A stretch of 64,000 nt of DNA from NCBI RefSeq assembly GCF_016808095.1, contig NC_068979.1:14296001-14360000 (forward strand). The letters are read 5' to 3'. Within the stretch, counting starts at the first letter, position 1. Every line of letters begins with the position of its first letter. Below the pieces are notes generated by a model. It had not been told where the DNA came from. It saw only the letters and a list, made by a program, of their open reading frames with translations, and made no database searches. Shown in pieces: positions 41,710 to 55,230 of this stretch. The stretch is from Vigna angularis (taxonomy: Eukaryota; Streptophyta; Magnoliopsida; Fabales; Fabaceae). The position numbers were made by a program, and so were the translations under genes.

Positions 41710-44170
41710 GTCTATTTGTGTTTGCTTTCTTGAGTGCATTGAGTGACATTGATTTACCTTAAACACTTGAGAGAAACACTGATTGTGTGCATCTGTGAGG
41801 CTCTGTTGCTTTTGATTCATCTCTTGAACTGATTGACTATTTTCCTTGTTCTGAACTGTTTGGATGATTCTTTGAGTATCTGCTTCCATGGACTCTGTGT
41901 GGGATTCTGCCTTTACCTTTTACTGTCCAGATTTTGTGAGAATTGTGCAATTGTGTTCCTGTTTTGGAGTCTTTGGTGTTTGTCTGTCAAGTCTGTGTCA
42001 CCTCCCTGATGTTTGAGTAGTTCCCTGGTTTTCGTCTTGGTTTTGCCCAAGAGTGCAAAAGACTAAGTGTAGTCTATTTTGATGAGTCATTATTTCTTGA
42101 ATTATATTTAGTTTATTGCACTTAAATAAACCAGGGAATTGTGTTTAATTGTCTGTTATTTCCCCGTTTTCCGAATTCTGCTTAATTTGGTCGGAAATTC
42201 GTAATTGTGCTAATTTGGGTTTTCTGAGCTGATTAAGTGCATTTCTGGTTGCAGGGAAGTTGTGGAAACATCATCTGGAGCATTGGGATATGGGGTGACA
42301 CACTCAAAGGCTCAACATTTAGTCATTTAGATTCTAATTAAAGTTGTAATTTCGTTTTCTAGAAGCCCTTAATTAGAATTAGGTGTTTTGGACCCTTTTA
42401 GGGGAAATTTTGTAAAAAGACCCATTTGTAGGACATGTGCCTTTTTGGTTAGGGTTTTTAATTGATTGTGGACCCCATTTGGAAGAAAACTCTCGGCATT
42501 TTAGAGAGCCTTAGCCAACCACACAAAGGAGACTCTTACACACTTCATTTTTTTCATGTTTGGAGCTTTTCTCTCTTAGGGTTGCTTGTATGAACACTCT
42601 TATGGAGAGCTTGACTTGGGTGTCTCGTTTTTGGCCATTTCAATGAGCAAGATGCAGATATTCTTCTTCTCTTAATTTACTCTTGGTTGTCTTAGCTTAT
42701 TGGTGGTGAAAAACTATTCATTTCCACTTCCATTTGCTTGTTCTTGATGCTTGGAGTTTGAGTTTTGGACCTTGTCTTTGCATTTTGATGGTGGATGTTG
42801 GGTTTGAGTAACTTTATATTTCGTTTTCCTCTCCCTTTGCTGCTGTTCCTCTTGGTTTTTATCTCATTCTATATGGTTGGATGATAAAAATGAAGTTCTA
42901 TGTAGTTTTAGGTTGAAGAGAGCTTAAGATGGTGTGTGGGTGTTGTGGGTTTAACTCTTTTCTTGCATTTTTCGGTTTTGATGCTAGAGACTAGGTTGGG
43001 ATCAGATCTTGGTGATGTTATGGAGGCTGGATAGAACTGGAATTGATGGTCTAAGTATTATTTTCGTTTTTGCAAAGAAACTTGAAGAAATGGTAGTGTT
43101 GAAGATGGGTTGATGAGTAGAAGTTTGGGTTTATTGTTCTTGTGTTCATTTGCAACTTTAACTTTGGTTTCTTGAAGTTGTTATCTGTATTGAAGAGTGG
43201 AAGAAAGCTTTTGGATGCATAATTCTTGAAGAAAAACTGTTTGGAGTTTGTAGGAGAGAGGAAATTGCTTCATTTAATTTTTACCACTTTTGGACCAACA
43301 CAAAAGATGCTTGTTTTGACCCAAGGAATATTTCCACTTTGAGATTTGGCCTTTTCTTGTTCCAGTCGTGAATTGAAATGAGACATGGAGGTTTTTGGAG
43401 TTTGTTTTCATTTGATTTAGCTTACTTGGAACATTGGTAGGAGCACCCATGGTATCTTCCATTTGCACATTGGTCTTTGAAGCATTCTTTGGCATTTCCA
43501 CTTAGTGGTTCACGTAAATTGTGTGCTTTGGTGTATAAAATCATTTCTTTGCTGCATGGAAGGAGAGAGGGGACGGTCTTGGAGAGTGTGGAAGGCACAT
43601 GCTTAATTTCTTGAAAAATAGTGCACATGGGAGAAGAAGTTAACACATTTTGTGGCTTATTTAAGGTGAAATTGAAGTTTGACTTGGGTGCATGGTGACT
43701 CACGACCATTTGCTCTTTCTTTGGCCAATTGGACTTTTAAATTCATTTGTTAATTGCCATTATGACAAGTAATTTGCTAGGATTAAATTAGGCTTGTTGG
43801 TTTCTTTGGTTTTTAATTAATTTAATTAATAGGTTGAGTTTATGTGTTTGAGTTAGTGTTGCATTTAATTATTTTTAACTGTGTTTGTTAATCAGTTTGT
43901 AATAGTGTTTGATGTTTGAATGTTTTCTAAGTCTTTTAATAGTGCTAGTTTAATTACCATGCTAGCTTAAATTAGTTTGTTTGCATCGGTGTCTTTATTG
44001 AGTTCTTTAATTTTTGCAAAACCTTTTCAAAACCCCCCCTTTTTTTTGTGTTAGACTCGATTTTTGAACCGCAAAATTGGTCCTTGAGAGACGACCTAGG
44101 AGTCAATTCCTTGCTATACTGCATTGCTTATATGCAATCAAATTTATATGTGTCGCGATAGCCCACATCA
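41710..44170 (+). repeat. 5' LTR of D1, missing its first 213 bp
   Basis: Matches the D1 3' LTR from 52455 onward at about 97% and ends ACATCA. The 3' copy has a short deletion near 53277 that this copy lacks. Confidence 0.85.
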
Positions 44171-44175
44171 AATTT

Positions 44176-44193
44176 TGGCACCGCTGTTGGGGA
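44176..44193 (+). other. Primer binding site (tRNA-Asp, degenerate), D1
   Basis: TGGCACCGCTGTTGGGGA matches the tRNA-Asp primer site at 14 of 18 positions; all four differences are transitions. Confidence 0.75.
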
Positions 44194-44346
44194 CCAACGG
44201 TTCAGTTTTGAGTCTTGTGTCTGTGTTGTGTGATTTGTGTTGTGTTGTGTTTGTGATAGTGTCGTTTTACTATCTTGTGTTGATTTCTGTGGTTTGAATT
44301 TTTTTGCGCTATTGTTTCATGATTACAGGGTGTTGTGATTTAGTGC

Positions 44347-47300
44347 ATGACTAGAGGAAATCCTGGATTCATACTACCCTTTGATCCTGAGATTGATAGG
44401 ACGTTTCATAGGTTAATTAGGCATTCTAGGAATTTGTCTTTGGAGTCTGTTTTTGAGTCTGTTCCATTAGATACTGTGCATCCCACTGCTGAGTACTTTG
44501 TACATACTACATCTATTACATTTGTTGCATCTGCACTTGATTCTGATTCTGTTGTTTTTCACACTGAGAACAATATGGCACAACCCCCACCTCGTGAGAG
44601 GACCTTCAAGGAGATGGCTGCACCTGATTTCGATATTGAAAGCTTGTGCATCCAATATCCTGATGAGGACGTTCCATTTGTTCTCAAGACTGGACTGATC
44701 CATTTGTTGCCCAAGTTTCATGGTCTTGCAGGTGAGAGTCCACATAAGCATTTGAAGGAATTCCACATTGTCTGTTCCACTATGAAATCGCATGATGTTC
44801 CTGAAGAGCACATCTTCTTGAAGGCATTCCCTCATTCATTGGAAAGTGTTGCTAAGGATTGGTTGTATGGTTTGGCACCTAGATCTGTCACTAGCTAGGA
44901 TGATCTGAAGAGGCTGTTCTTGGAGAAATTTTTCCCATCATCCCGGACCACAGCTATCAGAAAAGACATAACTGGGAATAGGCAGCTTGGTGGAGAGAGC
45001 TTGTATGAGTATTGGGAGAGATTCAAGACACTTTGTGCTAGCTGTCCCCACCATCAGATACCTGAACAACTCCTTATCCAGTATTTCTATGAGGGTTTGA
45101 ACAACATGGATCGGGGTATGATTGATGCTGCCAGTGGTGGAGCTCTTGGAGACACCACACCTGCTGAGGCCAGGCAATTGATTGAGAAGATGGCCTCCAA
45201 CTCTCAGCAGTTTAGCACCAGGAATGATGCCATTGTGGTGAGGGGCGTACATGATGTTGTTTCCCAGTCTTTATCAACTGTTGAAAGCAAGTTGGAAGGC
45301 AAGATTTACTCTCTTGCGAAGTTGGTGACATAGTTGACTACCAACCAGAGATCTGCAGCTCCATCTGCATCTATTGCACGACTATGTGCTATTTGTCCTT
45401 CTAGTGACCACTATATAGATGCATGTCCTTCTTTGCAACACCCTACTGCCTTTGATGCGCCTCAGGCTTATGCTACGAACATCTACAACAACAGGCAGCC
45501 ACAACAGCAAAATCATGACTTGTCCAGCAACAAGTACAACCCAGGATGAAGGAATCACCCGAATCTTAGATGGAACAATGCGCCACAGCATCAGCAGCAG
45601 GCGCCACCTTTCCAGAATGCTGGAGCACCTAACAGATATGTGCCTCCACCTATGCAACAACACCAGAGGCAACAACAATAGCAACAGCAAGAGGCACCTG
45701 CCCAACCAGCTGCCCACCCTTCCACTTCGTTTGAACCTTCATTGGAAGAGTTAGTGAGACAAATGACTATGCAAAACCTGCAGTTTCAAAAAGATAACAT
45801 GCAATTTTAGCAGGAGACTAGAGCTTCCATACAGAGTCTCACTAACCAGATGGGTCAGATGGCTACTCAGATAAACCAGGTGCAGTCTCAAAATTCTGAT
45901 AAGTTACCATCCCAGATTGTGCAGAATCCAAGGAATGTGAGTTCCATAACCCTCAGATCAGGGAAGCAGATTGTTGTGCCTTCAGAGCCCGCTTCTACAC
46001 CTACACCCGTGCCTGCCACTTGTCCTAGAGAGGACGACCATGACGGTCCACGTAGGGCATTTGAGGTGGGTGGATCTTCTTCTCCAACCGGTGGTTCTTC
46101 TTCAGGTGGATCTTCTCCCTTTTCCACCACCACCGCTGCCGCACCTTCTCCATTGGTTGACCGACCTATCCCTCTTCCTTTCCCTTCACGGGCACTTCCT
46201 AGCAAAAAGATGGAAGAGGTGGATAGGGAAATTCTGGAGACCTTCAAGAAGGTAGAGGTGAACATACCTCTACTCGATGCCATCAAGCAGATACCGAAGT
46301 ATGCCAAATTCTGGAAGGAGCTGTGCACACACAAGAGGAAGATGAAGGGCAATGAGAAGATTAGCATGGGAAGGAATGTATCTGCGCTTATTGGTAAGTC
46401 GGTCCCGCACATTCCTGAAAAGTGCAAGGACCCAGGTATATTTTGCATTCCTTGTGTGATTGGAAACAATAAATTTGAGAATGCCATGCTTGATTTGGGT
46501 GCTTCTGTTAATGGCATGCCTTTGTCTATATATGCATCTTTGTCTCTTGGTCCTTTGCAAACCACAGGTGTGGTCATTTAGTTGGCCAATAGGAGTGTTA
46601 CCCACCCAACAAGTTTCATAGAGGATGTCTTGGTTAGTGTTGGTGAATTGATTTTTCCTGCTGACTTTTATGTTTTGGAAATGGAGGAGGGATTCTCTCA
46701 TGGATCCGCTCCCATTATCTTAGGCAGGCCATTCATGAAAACTGCCCGAACTAAGACTGATGTGTATGCTGGAACTTTGTCTATGGAATTTGCTGATATT
46801 GTTGTTCATTTTAATATCCTTGATGCAATGAAATTTCTAGTTGAGGACCATTCTCTGTTTAGGATCGATGCATTGGATGACATTATTGATGAATTTGTTG
46901 TTGACGACTTTCATTCTGTGCATGAGAAGAAGCATTATTTTCTATCTTCTTTGCATTCATGCATTGAATCTGGATTCGAATCAGGATTTGAGAATGATGT
47001 TGATAATGTTGTGGATTTTGATAAGGATTGTGATGTCCAGGATATTGATGCTATGCATGATATTGATGATGTTGTTGACATATCTGTGATGGACATTGAT
47101 TTGGATTGTGATGAGATGAGTGTTCTGCCTTTACCTGTACACTCTTTAGAGTCAGAATGCATTAACCACGTTGCAGAAAGTACACTTGAATCTAACTTGC
47201 AGGCACCCACTCTTGAGCTGAAACATCTCCCAAATAACCTCAAGTACGTGTACTTGGAGGATGATGAGAAGAAACCGGTGATCATTTCTACCTTCCTTGA

Positions 47301-47511
47301 TTCTGTTCAAGAGGAGAAGTTGCTTGGTGTGCTGAGGAAGCACAAGAAGGCCATTGGTCTGAGTTTGGCTGACATACCTGGTATTAGCCCAACCACATGC
47401 ATGCATAGAATTCTTTTGGAAGATGGGGCAAAACCCCGTGATCATGGACGTCATCAAGAAGGAAGTGACCAAGTTTTTGCAAGCTGGGATCATCTACCTT
47501 ATTTCAGATAG
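44347..47511 (+). pseudogene. D1 gag-protease, broken by stops
   Basis: Athila gag-protease in one frame, with in-frame stops at 44896, 45331, 45547, 45679, 45808 and 46579. Visible parts: N-terminus MTRGNPGFILPFDPEIDRTF, capsid core (AFPHSLESVAKDWLYGLAP, LEKFFPSSRT), a knuckle CAICPSSDHYIDAC, a glutamine/proline-rich stretch, protease with DLGAS (about 46490) and LGRPFMKTA (about 46723), and an aspartate-rich linker before RT. A deletion near 47430 shifts the frame into RT. The stops sit where Athila proteins have Gln or Trp. Confidence 0.88.
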
Positions 47512-48799
47512 TCAGTGGGTGAGCCCCATCCATGTTGTGCCCAAGAAAATTGGCCTCACTGTGGTGAAGAATGAGAGGGGTGAGCTTATCCCAGCTAGAG
47601 TGCAGAACAGCTGGAGAGTCTGCATTGACTATAGGAGGCTCAACCAAGCAACCAGGAAAGATCATTTCCCCCTGCCATTCATTGAACAGATGCTGGAGCG
47701 CCTGGCAAGTAAATCTCATTATTGTTTTCTTGATGGTTTTTCTGGTTACTTTCAAATAAATATTGCGCCTGAGGATCAAGAGAAAACCACATTCACCTGC
47801 CCCTTTGGCACTTTTGCCTATAGGAGGATGCCCTTTGGTCTATGCAACGCCCCTGGTACCTTCCAACGGTGCATGCTTAACATTTTTAGCAACTTTCTTG
47901 AGAGTTACATAGAGGTGTTTATGAATGATTTTACTGGATCCTCTTTTGATGCATGTTTAGACAGTCTGGAAAAAGTTTTGAAAAGATGCATAGAAACAAA
48001 CCTTGTTCTCAATTTTGAGAAATGTCACTTCATGGTTGAACAAGGTTTGGTTCTAGGGCATATGATTTCTGAAAAGGGAATAGAGGTAGACCCTGCTAAG
48101 ATATCTGTGATTTCGCAGTTGCCTTACCCCTCTTGCGTGCGAGAGGTGCGATCTTTCCTTGGACATGCAGGTTTCGACAGGCGCTTCATCAAAGATTTCA
48201 GCAAGAAGGCGCTCCTATTGTCCAGACTGTTGCAGAAGGATATTGACTTTGCTTTTAATGATAGATGCAAGCAGGCGTTTGATTGCCTGAAGGAAGCTTT
48301 GACCACCACCCTTATCATTCAGGCACCAGATTGGACAGCCCCATTTGAGCTCATGTGTGATGCGTCTAATTATGCATTGGGGGCTGTCTTGACACAGAAA
48401 ATTGACAAGCTGCCGAGAGTGATCTACTATGCTTCACGCACTTTGGATGCTGCCCAAGCAAATTATACCACCATTGAAAAAGAGTTGTTGGCAATTGTTT
48501 TTGCCCTTGATAAGTTTAGGTGATATTTGCTTGGATCACCTGTTATTGTGTATACTGACCATTCAGCTCTAAAGTTTCTTTTCAAAAAGGCTGAGTCAAA
48601 GCCTAGATTAATCAGGTGGATGCTACTGCTCTAGAAGTTTGACGTGCAGATTAAAGACCGGAGTGGAGCACAAAATTTGGTTGCAGACCACCTCAGCCGG
48701 ATTGAGAGAGCTGGGAATGAAGTTGATGTGTTGCCCATCCAGGATGACTTTCCTGATGAGAGTTTGTTGATGATTTCTTATTCTCACCCCACTCCTTGA
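47423..48799 (+). pseudogene. D1 reverse transcriptase and RNase H, inactive
   Basis: Athila RT with VCIDYRRLNQATRKDHFPLP and MPFGLCNAPGTFQ. The catalytic motif normally read FMDDF is FMNDF (Asn codon 47924-47926), which removes an essential aspartate. RNase H follows (LMCDASNYALGAVL, VADHLSRI). In-frame stops at 48521, 48632 and 48797. Confidence 0.9.
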
Positions 48800-49287
48800 T
48801 TTGCACACATTGTAAATTATTTGGTTGCTTCTGTTTTTCCTCCCTTAGCATCACGTGCTCAGATTGCTAAAATTAAGAGTGATGCTAAGTATTATGTTTG
48901 GGATGACCCATATATGTGGAAGTTGTGTAGTGACCAGGTTACTAGGAGATGCATTCCGGACCATGAGATTGACTCGGTCTTGCAGTTTTGTCATGCCTCC
49001 TCACCTGGTGGTCATCTGGGGATACAGAGAACAACTCATAGGGTGCTTGACTATGGTTTCTATTGGCCTTCCATCTTTAAAGATGCGGAGAGGATTTGCA
49101 GCACCTGTGAGCCTTGTCAGAGAGCAGGAGGATCAATTTCACAGAGACAAGAGATGCCTCAACAGCCTATGCTGTTCTGTGAGGTGTTTGATGTTTGGGG
49201 TATATATTTCATGGGTCCTTTTCCTGTTTCTTTTGGTTTCTCTTATATTCTCCTTGCTGTGGATTATGTTTCAAAAAGGGTGGAAGC
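48800..49287 (+). pseudogene. D1 integrase, N-terminal part
   Basis: HHCC zinc-binding region (HASSPGGHLGIQRT, CSTCEPCQRAGG) and the start of the catalytic core. The first catalytic Asp (normally WGIDFMGPFP) is Tyr, codon 49205-49207. Interrupted at 49287 by a solo LTR and continuing at 50602. Confidence 0.88.
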
Positions 49288-50596
49288 TGATGACAAATTT
49301 ATGAACACCGAAAACGGCGCCATAAACTTGTTTAACAATCGGCAAGAGTGACCGAATCGTATCAAGTAATAAAACTAGGTAAGACCAAGTATCGTTTTCC
49401 CAAAGGACTCACAACCTAGTTAGTTATCTGATTTGTTGATTATTTAAGACTTGTGAACGATTGATTGTAGGTTTAAATGCAAAAGACAATAATTAAACAT
49501 GTATGGATGAATTTGATCAATGGCAAAAAGAGTAAAACAAACACGTAATGAATTATATGGATGAGTATGTTGTTGGGGTTATAAATTTCATCTTGTCCAC
49601 TCTCATATATTTTAGGAATTCATCAATCTTTTCATCAATGTTAATGCCACTCTCTAAATTACCTTGTCAAGAAGGCCTATCATTAATTACGAGTTCATAC
49701 AATTCCTAGCATCCCTAATAATTAATTCTGAAGTGCAGGAGCTTAAAGCCAACCCATATGCTATTGGGAGAAATTCCCCGGATCAAGATTTCCTCGTACG
49801 TTCCCATATCGACAAAATCAATAATCATAGCAAGGAAGGAGTTAAACAAAGCAAGCATTAAGTAAAGAGGAAAAACCCTAACTAACGATGAAAGAAAGCA
49901 TGTATCTTAAAGTAAGATGTTAAAACATTAATTCCATATATGAGAGTTTCACAAGACTACATTGATTCCCCAACAACAATACAAGGTTTAGTTCACCATA
50001 TTCATGGTGAATCTAGATGAACAATAATGAAAGAATGAAAGAGATAGAAAAACCCTAGAAAGAGAAGAGGAGAGCCGTCACCATCTCCCAATCTACCCCT
50101 AAGGGGTGAAAAGTGTGTGTTTGCTTCGTCCCAGCCAAAGATACAAACCCTGGGAACACCTAAAGCTTATATATTGTTCGTAATAATACAGAAAATTAGG
50201 CCCAAGCCCAAAATAGTGCCGCTCAACGGTAAACTACCGCTCAGCGGTAAGTGCATGAGTTGGTTTCCTCCCCTCAGCGGCCTTTTCACCCCTCAACGGA
50301 GCCAATGTGGGTTTCTGAGTGTCGCTCAGCGGTAAACTGCCGCTGAGCGGTGGTTGCGGCTTCTCCTTTTGCACTTTTTGATGTCTTTTCTGATTCCATT
50401 TCTATCCTTCTTCACTTCTTTCACCAAATTCACCTTAAAACCTGCATAAAACACTGAAATCAAGCATAAACTTGTCCAGCTCTCTTATTTCCAAAAATAT
50501 AACCAAAAGCATGATTTCAAGCTAGTTTCTAAGTGTTAAAGGTTGGTTTTAGTATCAAATTTAAGCATGAAAATAACAGTTTTTCAATTGTTATCA
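49288..50596 (-). repeat. Solo LTR of the A/C Athila-like family
   Basis: 1309 bp, TGATAACAATTG...TCATCA on the minus strand, flanked by GAAGC (49283-49287 and 50597-50601). It has the CCGCTSAGCGG palindromes (50218-50350), a TATATAAG TATA-like element near 50166-50177, and the LTR hairpin near 49990. A clean duplication with no internal sequence indicates LTR-LTR recombination after insertion. Confidence 0.95.
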
Positions 50597-50601
50597 GAAG
50601 C

Positions 50602-51419
50602 TAGAGCCACTAGGACTAATGATGCTCTGGTTGTTGTAGATTTTGTTAGATCTCACCTCTTTTGCAGGTTTGAAGGTGCCTAGAGCAATTGTTAGTGATT
50701 AGGGAACCCATTTTTGCAATAGATCCATGCAAGCTTTGCTCAAGAAATATGGGGTGACGCATAGAGTTTCTACACCTTACCACCCCCAAACAAATGGGCA
50801 GGCTAAGATCTCCAATAGGGAGATTAAGATGATTTTGGAGAAGATTGTCCAGCCCAACAAGAAAGATTGGAGTAATAGGTTGGACGATGCTCTTTGGGCC
50901 CACAAGACTGCCTACAAAGCACCCATTGGGATGTCTCCCTATCGGGTTGTCTTTGCAAAGGCATGTCATTTACGAGTTGAGATTGAGCATCGGGCATATT
51001 GGGCTGTGAAGACTTGCAACTTCTCCAATAACCAAGCTGGAGAGGAAAGGAAGTTGCAACTGAATGAATTGGATGAGATCCGATTGGAGGCCTATGAGAA
51101 CTCGAAGTTCTACAAGGAAAGGACCAAGAGGTCCCATGATAGCTCCATTGTTAGAAAGGACTTCGAGGTTGGCCAACAGGTTTTGTTGTATAACTCTAGA
51201 CTCGGCCTCATGGGTGGTAAGTTGAGATCAAAGTGGACTAGACCTTTTGTTGTGACTTATGTTTATCCTTATGGTGCACTAGAGATCCAAGGTCCACCTG
51301 CAGCTAAAAGCTTCAAGGTGAACGGGCATAGACTGAAGTCTTTCCTCAGCAATCCTTCTTTGTTAGATGCAGTGGTGGAGGAGACGTCTTTCGTCCACCC
51401 CACCTACCCTCCCATCTGA
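50602..51419 (+). pseudogene. D1 integrase, catalytic core and C-terminus
   Basis: Continues the integrase after the solo LTR. A one-base shift lies near 50672 and a TAG at 50700. The catalytic Glu normally in NGQAE is Lys ([12 protein letters not shown]). The C-terminal domain ([25 protein letters not shown]) is open to 51419. With the altered first Asp, two of three catalytic residues are lost. Confidence 0.88.
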
Positions 51420-52241
51420 CTCAGGGAGTTTCTTTTCTCCTTCCCTCCTCACTTTTATTGCACTTTGTCGATATCTGATGACTGTTCTGATTGTTTGATC
51501 TGCTGATTGTGACATTGTGTCGTTTAAGTGTGGTCTATTAGGGGAGGTTGTTTCTTTGTTCATGTTTCGGTTTTTATGTAGTTTGTTGTGTCTTGTGTAC
51601 AGTTTTGCATGCTTTTCGTGAATTCTGGATTGTGACTAGGTTGTCAGTTTTCCTTCACTTCATTGATACTCTGATTTGTTGGATTCCTTGCTTTTCTTTG
51701 CTTAGAAGATGATCATGATGTTTGAGAGTTGAATTGATGGTGACCATATTACCTGTGTGAGATTTTAGCCATTTGATGATCTTTCTTGTGTGTGAGATGT
51801 CTCTTGATTGCTTGCACATATGTCTTGGCTTGACTTTTTTTGATGATTCTTGATTGATACGCATGTTTGAAAGTGATAAAGGCATTTTGTTGTTGAGCCT
51901 CTAGAGCCAGATGAGCCTACCCTATTTTGATCCATTGACAACCCTTTTGAGCCTATGCTTTTCCCCATTTCTTTGTTTTGAAGCTCATACACCAGCCCTA
52001 AGTGAAAAACCATTATTACCTTAGCCTTAGGGAATTTTGGAGCTTTGGAATTGTTTTGGGAATAAGTGTGGTCTCTTGGGAGTTTCAGAGGAATTGGCTA
52101 GTGAGTCCTCTTCTTATCGTGTTTTTGTAAATATGTGGTTTATCTTGTCTCTTGAAATTGTATGCTGAATAGAGTAAAGAAAAGAGACAGGATGGAAAAA
52201 AAAAGAAAGCAGAAAAACAGTAAAAAATGAAAAAAAAATTG
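51420..52241 (+). other. 3' untranslated region of D1
   Basis: No coding sequence recognised. It ends in a purine-rich run of A and G (about 52180-52240), the likely polypurine tract, directly before the LTR start TGAATAATGG. Confidence 0.65.
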
Positions 52242-54344
52242 TGAATAATGGATTCAAGAAGAGGATGAAATTAGAGGTTGTGGGTGTGTTTGAATGTGTT
52301 TACACTTGTTCCCCATTGCTCCTCTGTTCCTTATGTTTTGTAGCTTCTTATCCAGATATATCCTCCCTTGTCCTTGGCCCCATTACAACCATGAAAAGAC
52401 CTTTTGATTTGAACATGCGTATGTGCTTGAGTGTTGATATTAGAGGCTTGCCAAGTCTATTTGTGTTTGCTTTCTTGAGTGCATTGAGTGACATTGATTT
52501 ACCTTAAACACTTGAGAGAAACACTGATTGTGTGCATCTGTGAGGCTCTGTTGCTTTTGATTCATCTCTTGAATTGATTGACTGTTTTCCTTGTACTGAA
52601 CTGTTTGGATGATTCTTTGAGTATCTGCTTTCATTGACTTTGTGTGGGATTCTGCCTATACCTTTTACTGTCTAGATTTTGTGAGAATTGTGCAATTTTG
52701 TTCCTATTTTGGAGTCTTTGTTGTATGTCTGTCAAGTCTGTGTCACCTCCCTGATGTTTGAGTAGTTCCCTGGTTTTCGTCTTGGTTTTGCCCAAGAGTG
52801 CAAAAGACTAAGTGTGGTCTATTTTGATGAGTCGTTATTTCTTGAATTATATTTAGTTTATTGCACTTAAATAAACCAGGGAATTGTGTTTAATTGTCTG
52901 TTATTTCCCCCTTTTCCGAATTCTGCTTAATTTGGTCGGATATTCGTAATTGTGCTAATTTGGGTTTTCTGAGCTGATTAAGTGCATTTCTGGTTGCAGG
53001 GAAGTTGTGGAAATATCATCTGGAGCATTGGGATATGGGGTGACACACTCAAAGGCTCAACATTTAGTCATTTAGATTCTAATTAAAGTTGTAATTTCGT
53101 TTTCTAGAAGCCCTTAATTAGAATTAGGTGTTTTGGACCCTTTTAGGGGAAATTTTGTAAAAAGACCCATTTGTAGGACATGTGCCTTTTTGGTTAGGGT
53201 TATTAATTGATTGTGGACCCCATTTGGAAGAAAACTCTCGGCATTTTAGAGAGCCTTAGCCAACCACACAAAGGACTCTCTTAGGGTTTCTTGTATAAAC
53301 ACTCTTATGGAGAGCTTGACTTGGGTGTCTCGTTTTTGGCCATTTCAATGAGCAAGATGCAGATTTTCTTCTTCTCTTAATTTACTCTTGGTTGTCTTAG
53401 CAAATTGGTGGTGAAAAACTATTCATTTCCACTTCCATTTGCTTATTCTTGATGCTTGGGGTTTGAGTTTTGGAGCTTGTCTTTGCATTTCGATGGTGGA
53501 TGTTGGGTTTGCGTAACTTTATATTTCGTTTTCCTCTCCCTTTGCTGTTGTTCCTCTCCGTTTTTATCTCATTCTATATGGTTGGCTGATAAAAATGAAG
53601 TTCTATGTAGTTTTAGATTGAAGAGAGCTTACGATGATGTGTGGGTGTTGTGGGTTTAACTCTTTTCTTGCATTTTTCGGTTTTGATGCTTGAGACTAGG
53701 TTGGGATCAGATCTTGGTGATGTTATGGAGGCTGGACAGAACTGGAATTGATGGTCTAAGTATTATTTTCGTTTTTGCAAAGAAACTTGAAGAAATGGTA
53801 GTGTTGAAGATGGGTTGATGAGTAGAAGTTTGGGTTTATTGTTCTTGTGTTCATTTGCAACTTTAACTTTGGTTTCTTGAAGTTGTTCTCTGTATTGAAG
53901 AGCGGAAGAAAGCTTTTGGATGCATAATTCTTGAAGAAAAACCGTTTGGAGTTTGTAGGAGAGAGGAAATTGCTTCATTTAATTTTTACCACTTTTGGAC
54001 CAACACAAAAGATGCTTGTTTTGACCCAAGGAATGTTTCCACTTTGAGATTTGGCCTTTTCTTGTTCCTGCCGTGAATTGCAATGAGACATGGAGGTTTT
54101 TGGAGTTTGTTTTCATTTGATTTAGCTTACTTGGCACATTGGTAGGAGCACCCATGGTATCTTCCATTTGCACATTGGTCTTTGAAGCATTCTTTGGCAT
54201 TTCCACTTAGTGGTTCACGTAAATTGTGTGCTTTGGTGTATAAAATCATTTCTTTGCTGCATGGAAGGAGAGAGGGGACGGTCTTGGAGAGTGTGGAAGG
54301 CACATGCTTAATTTCTTGAAAAATGGTGCACATGGGAGAAGAAG
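52242..54344 (+). repeat. 3' LTR of D1, left part
   Basis: First 2103 bp of the LTR, interrupted by element N; it resumes at 61075. AGAAG at 54340-54344 is the target duplication of N. Confidence 0.88.
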
Positions 54345-55215
54345 TGATAGACGGGGCCCAAGCCCAATTAGTTTAGTGTAGTATTTCTTTTACTTTTATT
54401 AAAACATGTGTAAAAGGTGTTAGGCATGTGTTAGATAGGAGGGACTTTTAGTCCTATATATAGCCATGTCACCACCTCTTGTAAGATACTTTTGAGAATA
54501 ATGAATTAAACTTTCTGTAGAGAGAACTCCAGAATTTAGTTCCCTTGAAAGTCAAGGCTAGAGAATCCCAAAGGATTTCCTCTAGCCACCTTCCATTCAC
54601 ATCATCCATTCTATCATTTTCCAAATCAGATTTTCATTCCCATCCATCACGCTCGCCCAATCCTTTACTTCTGCGTGGCTTGCGTCATCTGTCACGCTTA
54701 CATTTCTGCCACGTGAGCCTGTCCCTGGAAGCTCCAACGCTAGCTCATCATTTTTCTCTCTCAATCATTCGAGAGAACAAATCATCATTCTCGCGTTCGT
54801 CTTTCTTCCAGCGCTTCTCCTCCAGCAACCGTTTTCCTCACAGATCCACCCTCACAGATCATCACGTAAGTCATCTCCATCGATCCATATCTCAGATTTG
54901 CCTTATCCTTGCCTTTTGATACCTTCGCACCGATTGAACCTTTGTTTGGTGCCCTATCATTTCTTCCACCATCGTTCTTCGCTCATTCACCGATTCAAAT
55001 CATGATTTCTTTCCATTTCATCGATTTAATCGTTGCATACTTCTTCTCCACCGATTAAATCCTTCCTTACCTTCAACCCTAGAGTTTTCTCCGATTAAAC
55101 CTCAACCTAGGGTTCTTCGTTCTTCTGCTTCTTTCTGCTGCGCATTGATGTCAAGGATGCCTCGAGGAGTCCAAATCTCTCAAGTTTCGTCTTCTCCTCG
55201 GAGCGTCATCTATCA
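54345..55215 (+). repeat. 5' LTR of element N
   Basis: TGATAGACGG...CTATCA, 871 bp. TATA-like TATATATAG at 54455-54463. The 124-codon frame at 54545-54919 lies in the LTR and recurs at 60399-60773; I do not regard it as a gene. Confidence 0.95.
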
Positions 55216-55217
55216 AG

Positions 55218-55230
55218 TGGTATTCAGAGC
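55218..55230 (+). other. Primer binding site of element N (one extra base)
   Basis: TGGTATTCAGAGC is the initiator-Met site with one inserted T, followed by the same CTAGGTT as in M (TGGTATCAGAGCCTAGGTT). Confidence 0.75.

Noticed and set aside
54545..54919. 124-codon frame, repeated at 60399-60773
   Set aside because: Lies wholly in both LTR copies of element N downstream of the TATA box; no domain, and repetition is due to the LTR.
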